Source: Apium graveolens (Eukaryota > Streptophyta > Magnoliopsida > Apiales > Apiaceae). From it: DNA of 64,000 bases. Under the pieces are notes generated by a model that saw only the letters and a list, made by a program, of their open reading frames with translations, was not told where the DNA came from and searched no databases. Location of the stretch: contig NC_133653.1 of NCBI RefSeq assembly GCF_009905375.1, positions 58,540,673 through 58,604,672 on the forward strand, in the 5' to 3' direction. Shown in pieces: positions 47,231 through 58,436 of this stretch (within the stretch, counting starts at the first letter, position 1; each line of letters begins with the position of its first letter). The translations under genes were made by a program, and so were the position numbers.

Positions 47231-50200
47231 GTAAATTCCGTAAATGCTTTGGTATTGATTGATTCAGGAGCTACTAGATCTTTTATTTCTGAAGCTTTTA
47301 TCTCTAAGATAGATTGTGAGATTCAGTGGTTGGATGAAGTGTTAGTCATAAAATTAGCGAATAATGATCAGGTTGCAGTAGATCGAGTATGTCCGAGCTG
47401 TGATATTGAGATAGGGAGATGTCATTTTTCAGTTGATTTGATACCTTTTAGGTTAGGGGAGTTTGATATTATTTTAGGAATGGATTGGCTGTCTAGTAAT
47501 AATGCTCAAATTGATTGTGCGAATAAGAGAGTGAAATTGCAAACTGAAGAAAATGAAACGGTAATATTTAAAGGTGAGGAGCAAAAGCAGAAATTCCTAT
47601 CAATAATGCAGACGAGAAGATTGCTACGTCAAGGATGTCAAGCTTATTTAGCCTATGTACGGGATATGGATAAGGGAAATTTGAAGATTGAAGATATTCC
47701 TGTAGTTTGTGAATTTCTTGATGTTTTTCCAGACGAATTACCAGGACTTCCACCAGATCGAGAAATCGAATTCACTATTGACTTGACGCCAGGGACTGAA
47801 CCAATTTCGAAAGGTCCATATCGAATGGCACCTGTTGAAATGAGGGAATTAGCAAAGCAGTTGCAAGAACTTCTTGACAAAGGAATTATAAGGCCAAGTG
47901 TATCCCCATGGGGTGCGCCAGTATTGTTCGTGAAAAAGAAGGATGGTAGTATGCGACTGTGTATTGATTATCGTGAGCTGAACAAGTTAACTATCAAGAA
48001 TAAATATCCTTTACCTCGTATTGATGATTTATTTGATCAACTAAAAGGAGCAGCATGGTTTTCGAAAATCGACCTACGATCAGGCTATCATCAGTTAAAG
48101 ATCAAGGCCGAAGATATTCCAAAGACAACGTTTAGAACAAGGTACAGACACTATGAATTTCTTGTAATGGCTTTTGGATTGACGAATGCACCTGCAGCGT
48201 TTATGGATTTGATGAATCGAATATTCAAGAAGTATTTGGATAAGTTTATCATTATATTTATTGATGACATCTTGATCTATTCAAAGACGGAAGAAGAGCA
48301 TGCAGCGCATTTAAGAACGACATTGGAGATATTACGGAAGGAGCAGCTTTATGCAAAATTTTCCAAATGCGAATTTTGGTTGAAAGAAGTGCAGTTTCTA
48401 GGGCACATCATCAGCAGAGAAGGCATTCAAGTTGATCCAGCAAAGATTGAAGCTGTGTTGAATTGGGAAAGACCAAAGACGCCGACAGAGGTTCGAAGTT
48501 TCTTAGGTTTGGCAGGATATTATCGAAGATTTGTTAAAGATTTTGCGAAAATAGCAACACCGCTGACCAAGTTAACTCGACAAAGTAAAAAGTTCGAATG
48601 GAATAGTAAGTGTGAAGAAAGTTTTCAAGAGTTGAAGAATCGGTTGGTGACGGCACCAGTATTAGTACTGCCAGACGAGCAAGGAAATTTTGTTATTTAC
48701 AGTGACGCTTCATATCATGGTTTAGGATGTGTGTTGATGCAACATGGTAACGTCATTGCATATGCGTCGAGATAACTTAAACCTCATGAGCAGAAATATC
48801 CTACGCATGATCTGGAATTGGCAGCAATTGTATTTGCATTGAAGCTTTGGAGACATTATCTGTACGGTGAAAAATGTGAAATCTACACGGATCATAAAAG
48901 TCTGAAGTATATCTTCACGCAAAAGGAACTGAACATGCGACAATGTCGATGGCTGGAATTGATTAAAGATTACGATGTTACAATCAGTTATCATCCAGGA
49001 AAAGCAAATGTTGTAGCGGATGCGCTAAGCAGAAAAGAGAGATTGAATCGGTTAACTTCATGCGAAGAATTGGCCAGGGAATTCGACAAATTGGAAATCG
49101 AGATTCGTATTCCCAATGAATCTGCAGGAACTATCTACGCTATGACTTTCCAACCAGAATTGCTGGAAAAGATTCGCTGTTGTCAAGAAGAAGTGATGAG
49201 TCAAGACGATAACTTAACAGGAGAAGAGATTACAACTCAGAAAGATAATGAAGGAATTTTACGCTTTGCATCGAGAATCTGGATCCCTAACGTGGCAGAA
49301 TTAAAAGAAGAAATTATGCGAGATGCGCACAATTCGAAGTATTCCATTCATCCAGGAAGCACGAAAATGTATCGCGATTTGAAGGAAAACTTTTGGTGGC
49401 CGAATATGAAGAAGGAGATAGCAGAATGGGTGAGTAAATGCTACACATGCCAGCGAGTTAAAGCAGAACACCAACGTCCGAGTGGGTTATTGCAACCATT
49501 AGACATTCCAGAATGGAAATGGGAACATCTAGCGATGGATTTTGTGGTAGGACTACCGAGGACTAGGGCAAATCATGATGCGATATGGGTAATCATTGAT
49601 AGACTTACGAAGTCGGCACATTTTCTACCAATTAATGAAAGATTTTCGTTCGACAAATTAGTGCACATGTATCTCAAAGAAATTGTGATGCGTCATGGAG
49701 TACCAGTATCAATTGTATCGGATCGAGATCCTCGTTTCAATTCAAGATTTTGGAGACAATTCCAAGAATGTCTAGGAACGAAGTTGAATATGAGTACAGC
49801 TTATCATCCGCAAACTGACGGCCAAAGTGAAAGGACAATTCAAACGATTGAAGACATGCTACGAGTTTGTGCGATCGATTTTGAAGGCAGTTGGGATGAA
49901 CATTTACCCCTAGTGGAATTTTCTTATAATAATAGCTATCACGCCAGTATTGGAATGCCACCGTATGAAGCATTATATGGGAGGAAATGTAGATCACCCG
50001 TGCATTGGGATGAAGTTGGAGAACGCAAGATTTTGGGTCCAGAATTAATTCAGCAGACAAAAGAAAAGATTAATCTTATTCAAAAATGAATCGAGGCAGC
50101 ACAAAACAGACAAAGCAGATATGCAAACCAAGCCAGGAAGGATATGGACTATCAGGAAGGAGAACACGTATTGCTCAAAATATCGCCATGGAAAGGATTG

Positions 50201-50575
50201 ACCAGATTTGGCAATAAAGGGAAATTGAAGCCACGATACGTTGGACCATTTGAAATTTTGAAGAAAATTGGGAAGGTTGCGTACGAGTTAGCTCTACCAC
50301 CCCATATGCAGCACATTCACAACGTATTTCATGTATCTATGCTTAAGAGGTATAATCCTGATACAAGGCATGTAATAGAGTATGAACCAGTAGAACTTCA
50401 GGCAGATTTGTCCTATGTAGAACTACCAATAAGAATTCTAGATAGGCAAGAGAGGGTATTAAGAAATAAGTCTGTGTCATTAGTGAGAGTTTTATGGAGA
50501 AACCCAGTGGTTGAAGAATCAACCTGGGAGCTTGAAAGTGAAATGCTAGAAAAGTATCCTCAGTTATTTGCATAA
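47231..50575 (+). pseudogene. Pol of the Tekay-like element: protease, RT, RNase H, integrase, chromodomain-like tail
   Basis: Same frame as gag. Protease: [13 protein letters not shown] (Asp near 47260). [22 protein letters not shown], then FIDDILIYS at 48257-48283 with both catalytic Asp. RNase [17 protein letters not shown] and NVVADALSR. Integrase: [20 protein letters not shown] and CYTCQRVK zinc part; [27 protein letters not shown] and [14 protein letters not shown] core. The C-terminal part contains GPFEILKKIG and a chromodomain-like end (ILDRQERVLRNK...VLWRNPVVEESTWE). Stops at 48773 (TAA) and 50087 (TGA). A tail of this kind is thought to steer integration to heterochromatin in chromoviruses. 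Confidence 0.9.
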
Positions 50576-50600
50576 TTAGATTCTGAGGACATAATCTTGT

Positions 50601-50613
50601 TAAGGGGGGAGAA
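50601..50613 (+). promoter_or_regulatory. Polypurine tract of the Tekay-like element
   Basis: TAAGGGGGGAGAA directly before the 3' LTR. Confidence 0.85.
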
Positions 50614-53600
50614 TGTAACGACCGAGGAATTACGCTTGTATTATATTATAATAATAATAAATTATGTGTATTATTATGTGATTAAATGTGTTAAGTCGTT
50701 GAACCCTGACTGCTATGTGTTATGTGTTGGTTGTTTTGATCCAAACGTGTTTTGGATATTTATTGAACGTTTTATCGTCAGTTATATATATTATATTAAA
50801 ACATGTACAGCTCAAAACTATGTTTTAAAAGCCCGTATTTCAAACAAAATCATTGGCCCTATTTTGCCAAAAATGCCCTATACCGTATCGCTATTCTGAA
50901 CCCCTAGATGTTTTACAAATTGACCTTTTTCGCGAAAAACGACTTTTCTGGACCCCTTCGGGTACCAAAAACCCCACAAAAATCACATTTCTATTTTTAT
51001 ATGATTATGAAATTATCATATATCATTTTTCTTTGTATTTTTGTATTTTTCACAATTTTTGGGAATTTTTAGTATTTATTGAATATTTAAAAATTCAATA
51101 TTAATACCCAAAAATTATAAAAAAATTGGGGCCAAATATTTTTAATAGGAGTGTAATTAGACCCTTAATTTTATTTAGGGGTATTATTTTCATAAATATA
51201 AATATCAGAATTGTTATTAATTTTTTTCAGTTAATTAATATTAAAAATCAGAAAATTAAGAAAAGGGGAATTAGGGTTCTTGAGTGTTCTTGCGGATCAA
51301 AGCCAATTTGATCGTGATAGGAGTGTCAGAAATCGAAGTGTGAGTAACCGATTTGAAGCCCGAAGCCTATTCTATCAGATTATCACGTCAAAATCATCAT
51401 CAGAGGTATCGATTTTTATTTTATAATTTTCGGATTTAAACTCGAATTAGGGGTTCTTATTTGATTGATTGTTAGATGTTTTCGTTGCCATAAGCTTGTA
51501 GATCGTTGAATCCTCGATCGATTGGTACCAGTTTTGTATGTTTTGGTTTCCGTTTTAGCGTCGCCGGAACGCCGCCGCCGCCGCCCTGTTCCTGAGTTTT
51601 CTGGTATCGTTAACAGCAGAGGAAGGAGGAGGAAGGATGTTACGTTGCTATGGTGTTGCTCTTAGTTGAAAACGTGAAGAAACGAGGTGTCTTCGTGGTT
51701 CGTTTGTTCGATTCGAAGTCGCCGGAAAACAGCCTGCCGGCGTCGGGTTCAGTTCAGGCAGCCGCTGTTCTTCATCAACCCGGAGTCGACCCGGTTTCGA
51801 CCCGGGATTGATCCTTACAACCCTAACCCCTTTCCCTGTTGTGTGTTTTTGATAAATTAATTATTTATTTATATTTTAGTATAATAAAATTTGTTTTTAA
51901 TAATTCTAAAAAGTAAATAAAAATTAGATTTAAATTCTGAAAAATAGTATTATTAATTTCTAAATTATTTTATTAATTTATAAATTCGAATTTAATTATT
52001 TAATTAATTATTTAATTATTTATCTAATTATTTATTAGTTATCTAATTAATTAATAATTGGGTAATTAATTAATAATTAGGTAATTAATTAATAAATAAG
52101 AATTAGAAATAATTAAGTGATATGATTAATAATCTAATAATTAGTTAATAATGCGAATAGTAATTCGATAATTAGAATTAGTATTCGAGCGATAGTTATT
52201 CGAATAATATTGTAGTGATTATTTGTATCGTATAATTAAATACCGATAACTAATTAATTAACGAATCGTATAAGTTTCAGTAATAATGTAATAGTTCGAT
52301 AATTATGTGAGGATTACGAGTAGCTCGTATTTATACGAGTAATTAATCATTGAGTTAGATTATAATTCGAGCACATAGTAGATATTCGATAAATAGCGTA
52401 TCCGTTAATAGAATCGATTGATTATTTGTAAATAATCGATCTGATCGAGTAAGTATTAATAATTAGTAAATTAGTGTAATAAATTGTAATTAATCCTAAT
52501 AATTAGGGATTAATTATTTTAAAATGCAATAATTATTAAATAATTATCTAAAAATATAATTAAGGATTATTTAATTATAATTCATTATTTATAATTAGTT
52601 ATTAATTAATTAAATCTTGTTTAATTCATAATAATTAAACCGTTAGTCCGATTTGAGCAAAACGAAGACCTCTAGACTCAGAAAAATGAGACTAATCCAA
52701 TAAAAATGGTTGTAAGTTATAATTTCTTCCGGAAGAGAGTGATCTTGTGATAATTAATAGTTCGTAGGTCCTAGTAGGGATATAACTGAGTTGAATAAAT
52801 CCCGAAAAATTATAATAAAATCAGATACGACTAGTAATGCAGGTATAAGCCCAGAATTGATTCTAAAAATAATTATAAATCTAGAAATTAATTATGTGCT
52901 TTACGTGCTACGTGCTTTATGTGATTATGTGAATAGATGTGCTGTATAAATGTATGTATATATATATGCGAGGCAGATAGAAACGCATGGGTAGACTGAT
53001 AAGGTTGCGTGATATCAATTCAAGATACACGTATATAGTAAATTATCTAAACACCTATCTTTCCATGATTTGTTCAGTGTTAGCAAGGCAGAGCAAGCTA
53101 GGGTCAGAAGGCAGTGAGTTAAACCAGGTTAAGTACGCGCAAGGCAAGTTTTTCCCCTATTCTAAATTCAGAATAGTGATTTATATTTCCTTTCTATCGT
53201 ATCGATTCTTTTTGCTAATCATTGTTCATATACACTGTTACCTATTTATTATCACTTGTTCCATTTCATTTCAATTCTTGATTTACCCAATTTATTGAAT
53301 TCCCTGTTCATATTTCAATTCCTTTACCCTTGTTACATATAGTCTGGTATATCCTGGTGTTGGGATATATCAATAGCATTCCGATTATTCCGGATGCTAA
53401 GCCTTGGACTGGATGGTTACTTTACGGGCTGGGTTTTACCCAGACCATTATTTAATAGGCCATAGTTGCCTGAGTACTCCTAATGTTGGTTGGGTCTATG
53501 CAGTGGGGTATAGATCCGCACTATATTCTGACTGATCAGCAGGTTATAGTGCATATGTTGGTTCTTGTTTCCAGTCTTGTTCATTTGGCACTCGCCATCA

Positions 53601-54190
53601 TTGGCAAATTATTATTATACACAGATACAGATGGTTGTTCAAACCAGCAGCTTATTGGTTCATTTATTTCTCTCTCTTTATAATATATATATATATTGTT
53701 GCAGGCTTGTTGAGCAATTTTGGCTCATTTCTTTTATTGTCACTCCTATTGTTTTACAGTTAAGGTAGAGAATGAAACCCATCAGGACCCGCATAGTCAA
53801 GAAGCGAGTCAAGCAGCGGGACCCTCTTATACCAAGAGTGTACCTTCCTATTCCCGAAGAGAGTTTTGAATTGCCAGATCAGGTGTAGCAGGATAAGTAG
53901 TAATGTTGGGTTGAATAAAAGTGTTGTGTAGTTTGAATAAAAGATTGCGTAGTGAAACTGTAGATAGAATAAAGTTTTGTAATAAAGAGAGTTCTTGAGA
54001 CAGTTTTATTTAGTTGGGTTTGTAATAAAGTGTAGTGCATGATTCTTGTTTCCAAACTCAAACCTTAAAAGATCCTGAGTAGTGATAGTTCGGGGTAATT
54101 ATTATATTTATATTCCGCTTGTGCAGGTATAGTTGGTAATTGTTGTTAATAATGCCCCAAATCTATACCCCAGATTTGGAGGGTGTTATA
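50614..54190 (+). repeat. 3' LTR of the Tekay-like element
   Basis: Near-identical to 41023-44617. Main differences: loss of an 11-base piece near 51080, loss of 12 bases near 51800, and a small complex change near 53330. Open frames in it are duplicates of those in the 5' LTR and show no domain. Confidence 0.95.
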
Positions 54191-54814
54191 ATGTGGACAT
54201 TTTCTCAACATTTCCTTGTAGCGTTCCCAAGCCTCGCACATAGATTCTGTAGGTTGCTGCGCAAACTGAGTAAGAGCACTCCTCATCGCAGCAGTCTTTG
54301 CCATTGGATAAAACTTCACCAGAAAGTTTTGCGCAAGATCTTGCCACGTAGTGATTGACCCAGCTGGTTCAGAATGTAACCAGTCTTTAGCCTTATCCCT
54401 CAGTGAGAATGGGAAAAACCTCAACTTGATAGCCTCATCAGTCACACCATTATACTTAAAAGTGCTGCAGATCTCGACAAAATTCCTTATGTGCATGTTG
54501 GGGTCTTCAGTTGCCGCTCCTCCAAAAGAAACAGAATTCTGCACCATCTGAATAGTGCCCGGCTTGATTTCAAAGGTGTTAGCTTGAATAGCCGGATGAA
54601 GGATGCTTGACTGAATGTCATCAATTTTAGGCCGAGAAAAATCCATAAGAGCTGGATCAGCTTGAACAATATGATCTCCCATGTTTACTGGTTCTTTCTG
54701 CTCAGTTCCTGAATCCGAATCCTCAAAATCTAACTTCTCCGGTGTATCAAGAACTTCGTCTTTCTCCTCAGCTGTATCTAAGGTCCTCTTGCGAGCACGA
54801 GAACGAGTTTGCAT
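54191..54814 (-). pseudogene. Athila gag, N-terminal part (separated by insertion)
   Basis: Minus-strand ATG at 54814, 208 codons to the Tekay insertion site. It has an acidic start, then NSVSFGGAATEDPNMHIRNF, FPFSLRDKAKDWLHSEPAGS and WERYKEMLRKCPH, the retrotransposon gag fold as in Athila. The reading frame continues at 41017 in register when the inserted element and one target duplication are left out. The open frame actually runs 15 codons into the inserted LTR (to 54146), which is chance. Confidence 0.9.
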
Positions 54815-54930
54815 AAACGTTTGCTAAAGTACCTGAAACACAACCGAAAAGAGTAATTAACTACTACGTCCTAATCACTGAGTCCTAATGACCAATGATG
54901 GTAAGTACATAAACTAAACAAATACGCCGA

Positions 54931-54949
54931 GTCCCCGGCAGCGGCGCCA
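54931..54949 (-). promoter_or_regulatory. Athila primer binding site (Asp tRNA type)
   Basis: Minus strand TGGCGCCGCTGCCGGGGAC, seven bases inside the LTR end. Athila elements typically use an Asp-tRNA complement of this form. Confidence 0.85.
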
Positions 54950-54955
54950 AAAACT

Positions 54956-56418
54956 TGTTAGGGCGAAATCACGCACTAATATTCACGCAAGTATACGCGT
55001 TCGCAAGTAATATAGAATACTTTCTAGTTCATTCCCTCAAAGACTCAGACTAATTTATTGTCTAATTTAACTCACTCACCAATGTATGATTACTTCTCAA
55101 TGTTAAGATAATAACACTTAAAATTGTTGATTAAATATTAACTATAATTAACTACTTAATTAACCACTTAACTAACACTTCAATTTATCAATAATAAAAC
55201 ACTCATGAGATCACAACTTCATTATTACTTCCTTCTATAGCCATAGTTATTACCTTTAGCATGTGACAGTGATGATATTAATCGAATAACACAAAACTGA
55301 TAAAAGCCAACTTTCATTGTACTAATACCATTCTACCAAACATCCACAATTAAGATAGAAGTTGAATAGTCATCAATTATGTTGAGTTCCTATATGTCTA
55401 CAGAAATTGACAACACAACGATTTAAGCACAAGTTATTCCTTTTGATTACATAGGGCAAATAAAACTGTTAGAGTTACCTACTAATCATGCACAACATAG
55501 ATGAACCTATGCTAGCATGGCAAGTTCTAAATCTCAAGATCCACCGTCGCTTCACAAGAGATTAACACCCTATCTTATATGTTCGCGACGCACATAAGAC
55601 GAATACGCACAACCAATACTAGATATCATGCAATCATCACACACTAAAGTATTAAACAATTAACTAAAGAATTCCATAGTAAATCCGTTGCAACCCCATG
55701 ATCACGATTAGCCCATAATAGAACTTATCGCCATCATGGGTTCATATGAAATCATGATAAACGAACACAAGAAAATAACAACTAAACTAATTATATTAAA
55801 ACAGAGTACGTCACAAGAGTAAATAAGTCAAAGCAAGAAAACTAGCATCCAACGTTACAACGAAACAAAAATCACAAGAATATATGCTTCCTCTTCGTTG
55901 CTGTGTGCTAAATCGGTCTTCTTCCTTATCTCCTTCGCTTCTTGCAAAACACAATCTAAAACATAATCCCCTCTTAATACTCTGTGAAAAACGTCTCAAA
56001 TCTACTTATATAATAGTCCCATAAAACTCAGATTATATAGAAGTTGGAAGCCAAACAGAAGTAGAAGTCTAAAACAATATATTATTTTCCCCGACCCTGC
56101 GCGGCCGCTCAGCATTTCTGCGCGGGCGCGCAAGGCTGCTGCGCGGCCGCTCAGCATTGCTGCGCGGGCGCGCAGGACCCTACTGGAAAATTTCCAGGTT
56201 TGCTCCGTTTCTTCGCCGTAATCTGCCCGTTCTTTTCCTCTCGCAATGGTGAACACATGCCAAGGCTTATTCTTGATGATTCCTCCTCCGAAATGCAACT
56301 AATACCCTGAAATGCATAAACACTACAAAAACGCATCAAATACACAAAATACTTGATTTCAAGACACCAATTTAAGCCATTTTAAGACGTTCTAAGTGGT
56401 ATAAAATGCCACTTATCA
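54956..56418 (-). repeat. 5' LTR of the Athila element
   Basis: Same length (1463 bp) as 32039-33501. Differences are mostly transitions (e.g. G/A and C/T near 55030, 55450, 55540, 56010). GC-rich tandem units at 56097-56173. Confidence 0.95.
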
Positions 56419-56423
56419 ATTTT

Positions 56424-57967
56424 CCAAGCTCAAGTTCAAGAAGAACTTTGGAGCGGCCAAGCCAAATAGAAACATGGTGGATAAATCAAAATTCAAATGT
56501 TTCAAATGTGGCTTGGCAGGGAATTTTTCCAGTGAGTGTAGGAAGTCAGATTCCAGTAAGAAAAAGTTTGAGCCAGTGGATTATAAGCAAAAATACATTG
56601 AGCTGCTCAAATAAAAGGAAAGGGCTTTCATAACACAAGAAAATGACTGGGTAGCAGATGGTCTGGATGAAGATGAAGATGTCAGCTATGTCAATCTAGC
56701 CCTAATGGCCAAGTCTGATGAGACAGAAATAAGTTCTTCAAGCAATCAGGTAATTACTACAAATCTTGCATATTTATCTAAAGCTGAGTGTAATGATACC
56801 ATAAATGACATGTCTACAGAGTTATATCATTTACGTGTTACACTTAAGTCTCTTACTAAAGAAAATGCTAAAATCAAATAAAACAATTTGTTTTTGAGTG
56901 AGAGAAATAATGTGCTTGAGTATCAGTTTTTTGATTTTGAAAAATTAAGAATTGAGTGTAAAATTGCCAAGGAGGAATTAACTGAGTCCTTGAAGAAAGA
57001 GGAAATTTTAAAGAAGCAGCTCGAGCGTGAACAAGAGGTGATTAAAGCATGGAAAACATCCAGGGATGTCCATGCTCAAATCACCAAAGTTCAAGGAATT
57101 GAGTCTTTCTGTGATGCAGCCTGGAAAAAGAACAAAGAGAAACTAGAACCAAATTTGGTAGATGGAGTGCTTACAGATGTAGACTCGACGGATCATGAGG
57201 ATCATTCGTCGAATAACAAAAAGGGTTATCCATCGATTAATGAAAATCCTCATCCGTCGGCTGTGAGCAAGCCTATCTGTAAAGCCAAACTTGTTAAGTT
57301 GAATGAGAAGTATGGGTCTATTTCCAAGAACTTTGTTTCAGGAAAATCGAGTCAAGTTAAGAAAGGGAAGAAGGTTAATGTTGGTCACATGACTGTCAAA
57401 CAGTTAAGTGACAGACTTGAAAAGATTGAGGTAAAAACAGAGACTAAAAAGAAAAACAATAGGAATGGTAAAGTAGGGATTAACAAACACAATAACTACA
57501 TACCTGATAAATATGCTCCTAGAAAAATCTGTGTCAAGTGTGGTAGTGTAAATCATTTATCTGTTAATTACAAATCTGCCTTGCCTACTTCTATGTCTGT
57601 GCCACCTCAATTTCCTAACATGAATGCCATGCCTCCCATGCCTGTTAATGCTATGTCTACACAGAACATGAATGCACAGTTTGCTAATATGCCATTTGGA
57701 CCTAATCCTTATTATGCTGCATATAGTATGCCATAAATTCCATTTAGCATGCCTTACTGGAATAACATGTTTACACATAGCATGCCATTTCCTGTTAGTC
57801 ATAATATGCATGATAATTTTGTTGCAATGAATGGTTTCAAAGGCCCAACTCAAATGACTAAGGATGAATCTGAAATTCCTAAGTCAAATGAAATATAGCC
57901 TAAGAAACATACAAAGAAAGTTAGAAAGACAGGACCCAAGGAAACTTGGGTACCAAAATTAACTTGA
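56424..57967 (+). pseudogene. Copia gag, second part
   Basis: Continues the gag frame from 32038. A KSKFKCFKCGLAGNFSSECR zinc knuckle lies near 56485-56540, with its expected His replaced by Asn. A long coiled coil follows (about 56888-57110, e.g. LRIECKIAKEELTESLKKEE), then a basic linker and a second knuckle CVKCGSVNHLSVNY whose last Cys is Tyr. A Met/Pro/Asn-rich tail follows. Stops at about 56612, 56879, 57734 and 57896. Paired CGACGGAT-type motifs lie at 57185-57260. The long gag with a coiled coil suits the Sirevirus lineage. Confidence 0.8.
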
Positions 57968-57981
57968 TTTGATTTTGATGT

Positions 57982-58425
57982 GTGCATGGAAACCAAAAGA
58001 ATCTTTGGTACTTGGATAGTGGTTGTTCAAGACACATGACTGGTGATTCTACTCTGCTCACAGAGTTTAAGGAGAGAGTTGGCCCAAGTATTACTTTTGG
58101 AGATGACAGCAAGGGTTATACTGTGGGATATGGCTTGATTTCAAAGGACAATGTCATCATTGAGGAGGTTGCCTTAGTGGATGGTCTCAAACACAACTTG
58201 TTGAGCATCAGCCAACTTTGTGATAAAGGCAACTCAGTAACCTTCAACTCAGAAGCCTGTGTTGTGACTAATAAAAGAAGCAACAAAGTGGTTCTCACTG
58301 GTGTGAGAAAAGGAAATGTGTATCTAGCTGATTTCAACTCTTTTAATGCAGAATCTGTAATTGTCTTCTCAGTAAAGCAAGTCAAGATGAAAGTTAGCTA
58401 TGGCACAAGAAGCTATCCCATTTAA
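57982..58425 (+). pseudogene. Copia protease and pre-integrase region
   Basis: Frame differs from gag, as a gag-pol shift or an indel near 57970 would produce. WYLDSGCSRHMTGD (58006-58047) holds the catalytic Asp-Ser-Gly of the copia protease. GLKHNLLSISQLCDKGNSVT follows, the conserved block between protease and integrase. The frame breaks at about 58400, where another frame resumes with a [14 protein letters not shown] segment (gag-pre-integrase domain). Confidence 0.8.
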
Positions 58426-58436
58426 ACTTCAAGACC

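Larger units (their letters stand above)
41023..54190 (+). mobile_element. Complete young Tekay-like Ty3/gypsy element
   Basis: LTRs 41023-44617 (3595 bp) and 50614-54190 (3577 bp) differ by about 25 substitutions and a few indels by my count (about 0.7%). Flanks are ATTTG (41018-41022) and ATGTG (54191-54195); the Athila reading frame shows ATGTG is the original, so the left copy has one mutation. Inside are a primer site, a proline-rich ORF, gag-pol and a purine tract. Long LTRs, the domain order ending in a chromodomain-like tail and pol similarity by eye place it in the Tekay/Del group of chromoviruses. Confidence 0.9.
32039..56418 (-). mobile_element. Complete Athila Ty3/gypsy element (interrupted by a Tekay-like element)
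   Basis: Both 1463 bp LTRs are present (32039-33501 and 54956-56418), flanked by the duplication ATTTT. On the minus strand: Asp-tRNA-type primer site, gag, protease (DLGAS), RT, RNase H, integrase, an extra ORF pair, purine tract, 3' LTR. LTR identity is high: I count about 16 differences, about 1.1%. Gag-pol is a single frame of about 1788 codons with four in-frame stops and no frameshift. The insertion of the plus-strand element at 41023-54190 splits gag; without it the element is about 11.2 kb. Confidence 0.9.
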
